A stretch of DNA of 64,000 nt from Flavobacteriaceae bacterium (GTDB taxonomy: Bacteria; Bacteroidota; Bacteroidia; Flavobacteriales; Flavobacteriaceae): NCBI GenBank assembly GCA_004762155.1, contig SIHP01000013.1, positions 62,001 to 126,000 of the forward strand, written 5' to 3'. The translations under genes were made by a program, and so were the position numbers. The notes under the pieces are model-generated. The model was not told the origin of the DNA and made no database searches. It worked only from the letters and a program-made list of their open reading frames with translations. Numbering within the stretch: position 1 is the first letter of the stretch; each line of letters begins with the position of its first letter. Of the stretch, positions 1-7,191 are shown piece by piece.

Positions 1-184
1 CTAATTCTGTTTTTGTTACAGTACTTGTGCTACAATCAGAACCTGAAGGAATATTTTTTGCAGTGATACAATCATCATTTTTATCAACAACAGAACGTCC
101 AGAACTATCTACAACATTACAACACGATTGCCCAAAAGAAACGGCGGACACCAATAAACTTAACGATACTACTAATTTTTTCAT
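1..184 (-). CDS. Secreted protein of unknown function, 3' part outside the window
   Basis: Reading leftward from an ATG at 182-184 gives an open frame of 61 codons that runs off the window edge. It begins MKKLVVSLSLLVSAVSFGQS, a typical flavobacterial signal peptide with cleavage expected after FGQ. The mature part starts with a Cys pair and has two further Cys residues (DDC, SDC), which suggests a disulphide-containing or metal-binding exported protein. I do not recognise the family. The gene is divergent from moeA. The overlapping plus-strand frame in this stretch is a shadow. Confidence 0.6.
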   Translation of the reverse strand, partial: MKKLVVSLSLLVSAVSFGQSCCNVVDSSGRSVVDKNDDCITAKNIPSGSDCSTSTVTKTEL

Positions 185-414
185 CTTTCACTTTTTTAAT
201 AAATTCAAGTTTAAAAGTAAGATATTTATATCTAAAGGATATAAAATCATTGTTTTTTTTGATATATATCGCTGATTTTTATGCTATAAGCAATAGATGG
301 TTTTGTAAAATCCTTATTTTATCATTTTTAATAAATATTCCTTCATAAAAATTTGAAAACCTTAATTTTACAAAGAATATCTAGACTTGTTTCACAAGCA
401 TCAACTTTACAACT

Positions 415-1653
415 ATGATTTCAGTAACAGAAGCCAGAAAATTCATTTTACAAAACACACAAGATTTTGGAACAGAAGAAGTTCCGTTTTTACAATCTGT
501 AGGACGAATTTTGAAAGAAGATATTCTTGCAGATAGAGATTTTCCGCCGTTTAATAGAGTTGCTATGGACGGAATAGCAATTAACTATCGCTTTTTTAAC
601 GAAGGAATTCGTAATTTTAAAATAGCCGGAATTCAGCCTGCTGGAAGCAAACAAGAAACCATGAAAGATGCTTCTAATTGTTACGAAGTAATGACTGGTG
701 CTGTTTTACCAAATAATTGCGATACTGTAATTCGTTATGAAGATGTGACTATAAACAATGGAATTGCTACAATTAATGTTGATAAACTTAATGAAGGCCA
801 GAATATTCATACAAAAGCTAAAGATGGAAGTCTTGGTGATGTTTTAATCAAAAAAAACACGCTCATATCAGCAGCGGAAATTGGTGTTTTCGCAACTGTT
901 GGAAAAACAACGGTAAAAGTAGCAAAATTACCAAAAGTGATGATTGTTTCTACTGGTGATGAATTGGTTGGTGTGGAAGAAAATCCCGAAGCACATCAAA
1001 TAAGAAGAAGTAATGTTTTTACATTAGTTTCTCTTTTACAAAAATTAAATATTCCTTCAGAAACAGCTCATATTACTGATGACAAATCGATTTTAAAACA
1101 AAAAATTGCTTCTTTTTTACAAGAATTTGATGTGTTGTTATTCAGCGGAGCTGTAAGCAAAGGAAAATTCGATTATTTACCTGAAATTTTTGAAGAATTA
1201 AAAGTTGAAAAACTATTTCATAAAGTAACCCAAAGACCAGGAAAACCTTTCTGGTTCGGACGCGAAGCATCTTTAGGTATTAGTGAACGGAACGGAGCAG
1301 CATCACCTAAAAATAATAAAACTATTGTTTTTGCTTTCCCTGGAAATCCTATTTCTACCTATGTAAATTGTTTGGTTTATTTTTACGAATGGTATCATAA
1401 ATCCGTTGGTATAGATTACAAATCACAAACCGCTATTTTAAGCGAAGATGTAAATTTTAGACCTAATTTAACCTACTTTTTACAAGTGAAACTTTTTAAC
1501 GAAAACGGAATTTTAAAAGCAACTCCAATAAAAGGAAATGGCTCTGGTGATTTAGCTAGTTTAGTACATGCTGATGGTTTTATTGAACTACCAAAAACTG
1601 AAGAATTGGTTTTTAAAAAAGGAAATGTTTTTCCTGTTATTTCTTATAGGTAG
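415..1653 (+). CDS. moeA: Molybdopterin molybdenumtransferase MoeA
   Basis: This 412-residue protein catalyses insertion of molybdate into adenylylated molybdopterin, the last general step of molybdenum cofactor synthesis in the cytoplasm. The family-diagnostic N-terminal block around residues 45-56 (DFPPFNRVAMDG) is present. So are the MoCF-binding core (VSTGDELV near 180, FSGAVSKGKFDYLPE near 240) and the C-terminal FAFPGNPISTYV block near 305. Length matches the family. It lies upstream of moaC and mobA on the same strand, but about 570 bp of repeats and a dead GIY-YIG gene separate them, so co-transcription is uncertain. A weak -7-like element (TAGACTTG) lies about 25 bp before the ATG. 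Confidence 0.95.
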   Translation: MISVTEARKFILQNTQDFGTEEVPFLQSVGRILKEDILADRDFPPFNRVAMDGIAINYRFFNEGIRNFKIAGIQPAGSKQETMKDASNCYEVMTGAVLPNNCDTVIRYEDVTINNGIATINVDKLNEGQNIHTKAKDGSLGDVLIKKNTLISAAEIGVFATVGKTTVKVAKLPKVMIVSTGDELVGVEENPEAHQIRRSNVFTLVSLLQKLNIPSETAHITDDKSILKQKIASFLQEFDVLLFSGAVSKGKFDYLPEIFEELKVEKLFHKVTQRPGKPFWFGREASLGISERNGAASPKNNKTIVFAFPGNPISTYVNCLVYFYEWYHKSVGIDYKSQTAILSEDVNFRPNLTYFLQVKLFNENGILKATPIKGNGSGDLASLVHADGFIELPKTEELVFKKGNVFPVISYR

Positions 1654-1668
1654 TTTTTAGAAAACAAA

Positions 1669-1722
1669 TGTTTGTTCAAGTGATTTTATGAAGTGCAACG
1701 GAAGAAAAATGTATAGAGAACA
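1669..1722 (+). repeat. Dispersed repeat, family A, copy 1 (divergent)
   Basis: This is a degenerate copy of an intergenic element with the core GTTCGAGTGATTTTATGAAG and a tail resembling TATCGAGAAC. It shares GTTCAAGTGATTTTATGAAG and the following TGCAACGGAAGAA with the copy at 2114. It lies just after moeA and before the frameshifted GIY-YIG gene. No protein is encoded. Confidence 0.6.
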
Positions 1723-1747
1723 TCACTACAAAAACTTAAATAAAACT

Positions 1748-2036
1748 ATGAAAATCTATTCTGTTTTATTTAAAATGTTCTGACAATTCGTATTATACAG
1801 GTGTAACTTCTAATTTAGAAACAAGATTAATTGAACATCAAGAAGGAAAACATCCTAACAGTTATACCGCATCAAGAAGACCAATTGAATTGTTTTTTTA
1901 TTGTGAATTCACAAATATTGAAATGGCTATTGAGAGAGAAAAACAAATAAAAAAGTGGTCAAAAAATAAAAAAGAAGTTTTGATTAATAATCAATTTGAA
2001 AAACTTCCTAATTTAGCAAAAAAGAAGTTTAGCTAA
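1748..2036 (+). pseudogene. GIY-YIG nuclease family protein, frameshifted
   Basis: The frame opening at ATG 1748 (MKIYS) stops after eleven codons, while the next frame carries a nearly complete GIY-YIG domain: CSDNSYYTGVTSNLETRL, then an Arg-rich middle and REKQIKKWSKNKKEVLI at the end. Removing one T from the TTTT run at 1764-1767 restores a continuous protein of about 95 residues beginning MKIYSVYLKCSDNSYYTGVT, the usual size of the small UPF0213-type family. The order Y-Y-T-G-V-T is the second half of the GIY-YIG signature. This is a single-base insertion, or possibly a sequencing error in a homopolymer. Repeat family A lies on both sides, which suggests insertion of an accessory cassette between moeA and moaC. 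Confidence 0.75.
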
Positions 2037-2113
2037 TATCTCGATACTAATTTGTTTTCCTTTTAGTCAAACCAATTCACTCAATGTGACTGATAGATAA
2101 TTATAAAAACAGA

Positions 2114-2191
2114 TGTCAGTTCGAGTGGTTTTATAAAGTGTAACGGAAGAAATTGTACTTCGATTATACTCAGTAGAACTATTGAGAATAT
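2114..2191 (+). repeat. Dispersed repeat, family A, copy 2
   Basis: It starts TGTCAGTTCGAGTGGTTTTA and ends in AGTAGAACTATTGAGAATA. The copy at 15241 starts TGTCAGTTCGAGTGATTTTA and ends GCAGAACTATCGAGAACA, so the two are homologous over about 75 bp with a variable middle. It lies between the GIY-YIG remnant and moaC and may be a REP-like element. Confidence 0.75.
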
Positions 2192-2223
2192 CGTTAATCA
2201 AAATTAAAAACTCAAGATAAAAA

Positions 2224-2700
2224 GTGAGCAATTTTACCCACATAAACGAACAAAATCAACCTAAAATGGTTAATGTTTCTGATAAAAAAATCACGAAACG
2301 AACTGCTATTGCAAAAGCAACGATGTTTTTAGGAACTGAAATAATCAGTAATTTTAATAATGATGAACTACTAACCAAAAAAGGACCTGTTTTTCAAACA
2401 GCAATTATAGCCGGAATTCAAGGTGTTAAAAAAACTTCTGATTTGATTCCAATGTGTCATCCGTTATTAATAAACGGAGTAGATATTGATATTACTATTG
2501 TGGATACTGAAAACATAGAAGTGTTTTGTAAAGTAACAATTACAGGTAAAACAGGTGTAGAAATGGAAGCTTTAACAGGCGCATCAACAACCTGTTTAAC
2601 GATTTATGATATGTGTAAAGCTATTTCTCAAAAAATGGTGATTAAAGAAGTGAAATTATTAGAAAAAACTGGAGGTAAATCCGATATTAAAAATGGCTAA
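2224..2700 (+). CDS. moaC: Cyclic pyranopterin monophosphate synthase MoaC
   Basis: MoaC converts 3',8-cyclo-GTP to cyclic pyranopterin monophosphate in molybdenum cofactor synthesis. The 158-residue protein shows the family block MVNVSDKKITKRTAIAKA at residues 15-32, the active-site stretch DLIPMCHPLLINGVDID near residue 76, and KTGVEMEALTGASTTCLTIYDMCKA near 117. Length is normal. The start is GTG, since no in-frame ATG lies before the conserved block except Met15. The last 8 bp overlap the start of the next gene, so the two are very probably translated from one message. The partner moaA is not in the window. Confidence 0.95.
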   Translation: MSNFTHINEQNQPKMVNVSDKKITKRTAIAKATMFLGTEIISNFNNDELLTKKGPVFQTAIIAGIQGVKKTSDLIPMCHPLLINGVDIDITIVDTENIEVFCKVTITGKTGVEMEALTGASTTCLTIYDMCKAISQKMVIKEVKLLEKTGGKSDIKNG

Positions 2701-3799
2701 ACATAAAAAACACGCAAGTTTAACAAGAAAATTTAATGATAATTTCGCATCAAATGAAGTGTCTATTTTGGGCGCTAAATGTGGTGTTATTGCAGATTTA
2801 GTATATGCGATTTCTAAAAAATTAAGTCATTTTAACTTGGCGTATTTTGATGCTTCTCATGCAAAAGATGTAGCGAGAAACACCTTATCTGAATACACAT
2901 TTCATCACGAAGGAAATTTGCAAATAAGCACATCTTCTCCTATTAATAAATTTGAACAAAGACTACAGTTTTACAATCATGATTTTGTGTTTATCAACGG
3001 AAATCATTACGCAGGTGCCAAGCAAATTTTAATTTTAGACGATGAAAAAGAAGCTTCTGTTAAGAAAAGAATTGATCAAATTACCAATATTCAATTCATT
3101 ATAAAACTGAAAGCAGCAACACCAATTTTTGATTGTTTAATTGAAAAGTTTCCACAAATACATAATACAACAATTTATACTATTGATGAGATTGATAAAA
3201 TTACCAATCATATTAAAAATAGTATTGAAGCACATATTGCACCTGTAAAAGGTCTGGTGTTAACTGGCGGAAAAAGTACTCGAATGGGGAAAGATAAATC
3301 GGTATTAAATTACCATGGCGTTCCGCAAAAAGAGTTTGCAAAAGAGTTACTAAATAACAGCTTAACAGATGTGTTTTATTCGGTACAAAACAAATCAGAA
3401 AACGATAACGAAATACACGATGTGTTTTTAAATCTTGGTCCTTTTGGTGGAATTTGTTCCGCTTTTCAAAAAGATCCAAATTCCGCTTGGTTAGTTTTAG
3501 CTACAGATTTACCTTTTGTAACTTCTGAATTAATTGATTTGTTATTACAACATAGAAATCCAAGTAAAGTAGCTACTGCAATTAAAGGAAAAGACAAAGA
3601 CTTTCCGGAACCATTAATTACAATTTATGAGCCAAAAGCCTACGCTAAATTATTACAGTATTTAGCACAAGGATATTCTTGTCCGCGTAAAATGTTAATA
3701 AATGCTGATGTTGAAATTATTGAAGTTGATGATACTTTTATAAGAAATATAAATACACCTGAAGAGTTTACAGAAGCTAAAAAAGAAATCCAACGTTGA
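2693..3799 (+). CDS. mobA: MobA-like molybdenum cofactor guanylyltransferase with a MobB-like N-terminal domain
   Basis: The C-terminal half, from about residue 186, is a MobA nucleotidyltransferase. It has the NTP-binding loop LTGGKSTRMGKDKS, a LGPFGGICSAF block and the metal-binding LATDLPFVT. It would attach GMP to molybdopterin to make MGD for DMSO-reductase-type enzymes. The first 185 residues resemble a degenerate MobB-like NTPase: where MobB has a Walker A loop, this protein has ILGAKCGVIADL, which lacks GxxxxGK(S/T). That part may therefore be structural only. The gene overlaps moaC at the 5' end, and its TGA overlaps the TTG of the cytochrome gene. The MobB relationship is inference; the MobA part is firm. 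Confidence 0.85.
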   Translation: MAKHKKHASLTRKFNDNFASNEVSILGAKCGVIADLVYAISKKLSHFNLAYFDASHAKDVARNTLSEYTFHHEGNLQISTSSPINKFEQRLQFYNHDFVFINGNHYAGAKQILILDDEKEASVKKRIDQITNIQFIIKLKAATPIFDCLIEKFPQIHNTTIYTIDEIDKITNHIKNSIEAHIAPVKGLVLTGGKSTRMGKDKSVLNYHGVPQKEFAKELLNNSLTDVFYSVQNKSENDNEIHDVFLNLGPFGGICSAFQKDPNSAWLVLATDLPFVTSELIDLLLQHRNPSKVATAIKGKDKDFPEPLITIYEPKAYAKLLQYLAQGYSCPRKMLINADVEIIEVDDTFIRNINTPEEFTEAKKEIQR

Positions 3800-4224
3800 A
3801 AATAAGCAATAAAATTTTTATTTCTTATATAGTTGTTTTCATAACAATTTTAGGAATGTTATTTTATCCTAGGTTCACTTTTCAACCTAAAAAAGAGGTG
3901 TTTTTTTGTGGAACACCAGATTTTTATCCGAATAAAAGTTTTAAAACTGAAAATCTAAGAGAAGGAAGAAAACTTTTTAAAATTTTATGTGCTTCTTGCC
4001 ATAAATTAAACAAAAAACTCATTGGTCCTGCTTTAGGTAATACTGCGTTAGATTTCAACTACTTTGTAGCTTATACAAGATCAAGAGATAGTTTAGTAAA
4101 GACTAAACACAAAAGAGCAGTAGCAACTACCAAAGAATATGTTGGATTAAACTACAATCATAACTTTAACCAATTAAATAGAGAACAGATTAAACAGGTT
4201 TTTGAATACTGTAATTTAGAATAA
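3796..4224 (+). CDS. Small membrane-anchored or periplasmic cytochrome c
   Basis: This 142-residue protein has an N-terminal hydrophobic segment (about residues 7-25) that can act as signal anchor. It has one haem-attachment motif, CASCH, near residue 65, embedded in GRKLFKILCASCHKLNKK. A Pro-containing segment (IGPALGN) follows in the usual class I position. The axial Met is not obvious, because the C-terminal part has no clear methionine. The start is TTG at 3796, overlapping the mobA stop. Its place at the end of the molybdenum cofactor operon suggests a redox partner for a molybdoenzyme, but that is inferred from position only. Confidence 0.75.
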   Translation: MKISNKIFISYIVVFITILGMLFYPRFTFQPKKEVFFCGTPDFYPNKSFKTENLREGRKLFKILCASCHKLNKKLIGPALGNTALDFNYFVAYTRSRDSLVKTKHKRAVATTKEYVGLNYNHNFNQLNREQIKQVFEYCNLE

Positions 4225-4271
4225 AACACCTATTAATTCTTAGCTTTTACAAGCTTATAAAATATTAAAAG

Positions 4272-4310
4272 CTACTCCGTAATTATACTTTTTATTGAGT
4301 AGTTTTTTAG
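4272..4310 (+). terminator. Rho-independent terminator after the moa/mob/cytochrome genes
   Basis: Arms CTACTC (4272-4277) and GAGTAG (4297-4302) are followed by TTTTTT. The loop is about 19 nt and AT-rich. The structure lies 48 bp after the cytochrome stop and before the first metal-box promoter, separating two transcription units. Confidence 0.55.
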
Positions 4311-4331
4311 TTTTATCAAATAAACAAATAA

Positions 4332-4350
4332 AACGCAACTAAGTTGCGTT
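4332..4350. promoter_or_regulatory. Zur-like operator 1 overlapping the -33 region of the merC/folE promoter
   Basis: AACGCAACT-A-AGTTGCGTT is a perfect 9-1-9 inverted repeat. Two further copies stand in the intergenic region of the Fur-family gene at 6902 and 6940. Its right arm contains TTG (4344-4346), which lies 20 bp before a good -7 element (TACTTTTG, 4367-4374). A bound repressor would therefore block RNA polymerase. Fur/Zur-family proteins bind palindromes of this size. The metal (zinc) is inferred from the genes controlled. Confidence 0.85.
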
Positions 4351-4366
4351 AAAAGATATTCTTGAT

Positions 4367-4374
4367 TACTTTTG
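4367..4374 (+). promoter_or_regulatory. Bacteroidetes -7 promoter element for merC-like/folE
   Basis: TACTTTTG matches TAnnTTTG exactly and lies 20 bp after a TTG inside operator 1. Transcription would start near 4380. This rules out the longer TTG-initiated reading at 4372 for the next gene and supports the ATG at 4402. Confidence 0.75.
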
Positions 4375-4401
4375 CACCTTAGTTGTATTAATAAAGTCTT
4401 A

Positions 4402-4806
4402 ATGTTATTTATAAAACAAAAATCTGATATTTTAGGAGCCGCTGCAAGCACATTGTGTTTAATTCACTGTATTGCTACTCCTTTTATTTTTATAGCACAA
4501 ACATGTTCTATCACTTGTTGTGATGCTACTCCTACTTGGTGGAAATTTATTGATTATTTTTTCTTAACCATTTCTTTCTTTGCTATTTATAGATCAACAC
4601 AAACAACATCAAGCAATTGGATAAAACCTATGTTATGGTCAAGTTGGTTTTTACTATTAATAGTAATTGCAAATGAAAAATTCACTTGGTTTGCCTTGCA
4701 TGATAGTTTTATATATGTTCCTGCTATTTTATTAACAGTACTTCATTTATACAATCAAAGATATTGTCAATGTAACACCACTAAATGTTGTACTAATGAA
4801 GGATAA
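4402..4806 (+). CDS. MerC-like domain membrane protein
   Basis: This inner-membrane protein of 134 residues has four hydrophobic segments and a MerC-type Cys arrangement: GAAASTLCLIHCIATPF in helix 1 and a CSITCCD loop after it. It ends in a Cys cluster (CQCNTTKCC). MerC proteins carry soft metal ions across the inner membrane. In Bacteroidetes this family is common beside zinc-limitation genes, and mercury need not be the substrate. ATG 4402 is chosen because the promoter's -7 box ends at 4374. The 3' end overlaps folE by 11 bp, so the two are coupled. Operator 1 directly upstream predicts repression when metal is plentiful. Confidence 0.8.
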   Translation: MLFIKQKSDILGAAASTLCLIHCIATPFIFIAQTCSITCCDATPTWWKFIDYFFLTISFFAIYRSTQTTSSNWIKPMLWSSWFLLLIVIANEKFTWFALHDSFIYVPAILLTVLHLYNQRYCQCNTTKCCTNEG

Positions 4807-5458
4807 AGAAGAAATTAATATCGTAGGTGATAACCATTATTCTGCAAATACAGAAACACCTTTAAGAGCTGATGCTTTTGAGAAATCAGATGATGAAAAG
4901 ATTAAAAACATTCAACACCATTTTGAACAAATAATGCACGAAATGGGACTCGATTTAACTGATGATAGTTTATCTGGAACTCCATATCGCGTAGCAAAAA
5001 TGTATGTAAAAGAATTGTTTTATGGTTTAAATCCAAGTAATAAACCAAAACTTTCTGTATTTGAAAACAAGTACGGATATAAGAAAATGTTGGTAGAACA
5101 AAACATTACTATTGACTCTTCTTGCGAACATCATTTTTTGCCTATTATTGGACATGCACACATAGGTTATATTCCGAAAGATAAAGTAATAGGATTGTCT
5201 AAAATTAATCGTTTGGTTGATTATTATGCACATCGTCCGCAAGTTCAAGAAAGATTAGTACTTCAAATACTTAAAGACTTGCAAAATATACTGGAAACAA
5301 AAGATGTTATTGTAGTTGTAAATGCCAAACATTTATGTGTTTCTTCCAGAGGTATAAAAGATAAAAATAGCTTTACAACTACGTTAGAATATGGAGGTTG
5401 TTTTTCTAATAAAACAAAACGTAAAGAGTTTTTAAGTATCATAAATCAACAATTATAA
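4796..5458 (+). CDS. folE: GTP cyclohydrolase I (FolE type), probably a metal-limitation paralogue
   Basis: FolE converts GTP to dihydroneopterin triphosphate, the first step of folate and pterin synthesis. The 220-residue protein has the zinc-site motifs CEHHF (about residue 110) and HLCVSSRGI (about residue 181), and the substrate block IGLSKINRLVDYYAHRPQVQERL. The usual Cys/His/Cys zinc ligands are thus retained, so it is type IA and not the zinc-independent FolE2. It overlaps the MerC-like gene and precedes a COG0523 GTPase under a Zur-like operator. In many bacteria a second GTP cyclohydrolase travels with COG0523 genes as a zinc-starvation response, and I infer the same role here. Confidence 0.92.
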   Translation: MKDKEEINIVGDNHYSANTETPLRADAFEKSDDEKIKNIQHHFEQIMHEMGLDLTDDSLSGTPYRVAKMYVKELFYGLNPSNKPKLSVFENKYGYKKMLVEQNITIDSSCEHHFLPIIGHAHIGYIPKDKVIGLSKINRLVDYYAHRPQVQERLVLQILKDLQNILETKDVIVVVNAKHLCVSSRGIKDKNSFTTTLEYGGCFSNKTKRKEFLSIINQQL

Positions 5459-5561
5459 AAATATAGCATAGTAAATTTAAATAGACTACCTGTTTTATAA
5501 TATTCATTCATTGTATATCTTGGTGTTTTAATACAAAATGCAAATAACTATTTTTTAAAAT

Positions 5562-6479
5562 ATGGAAGCTATTATTACAATTGTTGGTTTTTTAGGAGCT
5601 GGTAAAACAACACTTTTAAAACATTTAATTGCTAATTATATAGCTAATGGCTGGAATCCGTTTATTGTTCTTAATGATTACGAAAACGCTACTCTAGATG
5701 CGCTTCAGCTTACTGATAAAATAGATTCAAATTGGATTAAACCGCTTACAGGGAGTTGTATTTGTTGTAGCGGAATACATGAATTAAGAAATTATGTAAA
5801 CCAAATTCCTGAGCGAACAAAAGGAATTACGTTAATTGAAGCAAATGGAACTTCTGATGCTTGTTCTTTGATGGAATTTCTTGGTGTTGGATTACATGAT
5901 CGGTTTTTACCTCCTATTCAAATTTCTGTTGTTGATGTTAAAAACTGGCAAAAAAGAGGAGAACATAATGAACTTGAATTAAATCAGATTCAGGTTTCTT
6001 CTTTAATTGTGCTTACACATCTTTCAAAAGCATCAGAAATTAGACAAAATTTTGTTATTGGAGAACTTAAAAAGCTTAATCCTTATGCCAAGATTTTAAC
6101 AATGGATGCTATTGATATTTCGCTTCTTCCTGAACTTTTACCTTCTAAAAACACAGCAAGTAAATTTGAACATCAAAAAACACATTGGGCTTCTTGTTCT
6201 ACTGACTTACCAAATTTACCAGATGTAAAATGTATTGATGATATTTGTAATGCTCTTCCTAAAAGTATTCTAAGAGTAAAAGGTTGTACAAAAATTGGAA
6301 ACGAAAATAAACATACTTATTTTGAACGAAATCCAGATGGAGAAGTATTTATTAGGCCTTTTAATGGAACGCCTACAACAGGCTCAAAACTCCTTACTAT
6401 TGGTCCAAAAAGTGAAATTACTTTACTCAAAAAAGCAATTAAAGAAAGCCTTTATAATGCAAGTTTGAGACTATCTTAA
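5562..6479 (+). CDS. COG0523 (CobW/YciC-like) GTPase metallochaperone
   Basis: This 305-residue G3E-family GTPase has a P-loop GFLGAGKTT at residues 9-17, the metal-binding CxCC motif (GSCICCSG, about residues 65-72), a switch region with LIEANGTSD, and a VLTHLSKASE stretch in the NKxD region. COG0523 proteins deliver zinc or other metals to client enzymes and are a hallmark of Zur regulons. The C-terminal CobW domain follows and lacks the long His-rich tail of some relatives. It lies 103 bp after folE, with a possible weak promoter (TATCTTGG) between them, and converges on the Fur-family gene 19 bp away. Confidence 0.9.
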   Translation: MEAIITIVGFLGAGKTTLLKHLIANYIANGWNPFIVLNDYENATLDALQLTDKIDSNWIKPLTGSCICCSGIHELRNYVNQIPERTKGITLIEANGTSDACSLMEFLGVGLHDRFLPPIQISVVDVKNWQKRGEHNELELNQIQVSSLIVLTHLSKASEIRQNFVIGELKKLNPYAKILTMDAIDISLLPELLPSKNTASKFEHQKTHWASCSTDLPNLPDVKCIDDICNALPKSILRVKGCTKIGNENKHTYFERNPDGEVFIRPFNGTPTTGSKLLTIGPKSEITLLKKAIKESLYNASLRLS

Positions 6480-6498
6480 AAATTAAAAAAAGAAATAA

Positions 6499-6879
6499 TT
6501 AATTAAAACACTGTTCACATGTTCCTTGTAATAATACCTGAGAAAAATGAACTTTACGATTAGGGATTTCAGGAATAACAACTGTTTCAGACAAACAATC
6601 TACTTTACCGCAATCTACACATTGAAAATGAGGATGTACATCATGATGATGATGCGCTGAACAATTATTACATTTTGCATACCATTTATGTCCGTTTTTA
6701 CCAAGAAAAGAATGTAAAACTCCATCATCTTCTAGCTTGTCTAAAGCACGATAAATAGTAGTTTTATTCATTTCAGAATCAAGTCTTTCTATTAAAGTAA
6801 TAACAGAAATAGCACTTGAGCTTTTCTCAAACTCTTCCAATAATAATTTAACTGACTTTGTTTTTCTTACAACACCCAT
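6499..6879 (-). CDS. Fur-family metalloregulator, probable Zur
   Basis: This 126-residue repressor has an N-terminal winged helix (STAT-like stretch MNKTTIYRALDKLEDDGVLH, about residues 37-56) and a C-terminal dimerisation domain. That domain carries a His-rich sensor segment (CSAHHHHDVHPHFQC) and two Cys pairs (CVDC, CEQC) that form the structural zinc site. Two 19-bp palindromes lie just upstream (6902, 6940) and a third at 4332, so autoregulation and control of both flanking operons are predicted. Genes under the boxes (COG0523, folE, a receptor) point to zinc and not iron or peroxide. The start codon lies only 4 bp beyond a -7 element (6884-6891), suggesting a leaderless transcript. Confidence 0.85.
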   Translation of the reverse strand: MGVVRKTKSVKLLLEEFEKSSSAISVITLIERLDSEMNKTTIYRALDKLEDDGVLHSFLGKNGHKWYAKCNNCSAHHHHDVHPHFQCVDCGKVDCLSETVVIPEIPNRKVHFSQVLLQGTCEQCFN

Positions 6880-6883
6880 GTTA

Positions 6884-6891
6884 CAAATATA
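6884..6891 (-). promoter_or_regulatory. -7 element for the Fur-family gene
   Basis: Read on the minus strand, TATATTTG is an exact TAnnTTTG. It ends 4 bp before the ATG at 6879, so transcription should begin at or within a base or two of the start codon. Operator 2 lies immediately upstream, about 10 bp away, in the -33 region. Confidence 0.6.
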
Positions 6892-6901
6892 ATATATTTT
6901 T

Positions 6902-6920
6902 AACGCAACTTAGTTGCGTA
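6902..6920. promoter_or_regulatory. Zur-like operator 2
   Basis: AACGCAACT-T-AGTTGCGTA is the same 9-1-9 palindrome as at 4332, with one arm mismatch. It covers the -33 region for the plus-strand promoter (TTG at 6914-6916) and lies upstream of the minus-strand -7 element. One bound dimer could therefore repress both directions. Confidence 0.85.
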
Positions 6921-6935
6921 AGTAAAACTTTTGCC

Positions 6936-6958
6936 TATATTTGCAACTAAGTTGCGTT
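6936..6958 (+). promoter_or_regulatory. -7 element overlapped by Zur-like operator 3 (promoter of the ABC/TonB operon)
   Basis: TATATTTG (6936-6943) is an exact TAnnTTTG and lies 19 bp after TTG in operator 2. Operator 3 (centre 6949; GCAACT-A-AGTTGCGTT) covers the last bases of the -7 box and the start point. The left arm of operator 3 is imperfect because it must also serve as the -7 box. The resulting leader before the ATPase ATG would be about 240 nt. No gene was seen in 6960-7190. Confidence 0.75.
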
Positions 6959-7191
6959 AGCAACATTTGTTAGTAATTAAACATATTTGCACATTTTTTG
7001 AATTTTTGTGCATTTGGGTTAATTAAAATTGTGCCTATTGAATCTAACCTATTTTTATTTTCATTGAAGGATTATTGAAAAAAAATGGATTCATTAGGCC
7101 AATTTTAAGTAAAAATTAAGACTACCAGTTAATAGATCAAATGTATTACACTTCATCGCTACTAAAAACTTTTCAAAAAAGATAATTTATA

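Noticed and set aside
27-275. Plus-strand frame of 82 codons
   Set aside because: It is antisense to a better minus-strand gene with a clear signal peptide starting at 184, and its second half is low-complexity AT sequence.
4372-4401. TTG start for the MerC-like protein
   Set aside because: The TTG overlaps the -7 promoter box (4367-4374), so it would not be in the transcript.
4402-4806. Mercury resistance operon
   Set aside because: No merA, merR, merT or merP is present; the neighbours and operator point to metal limitation instead.
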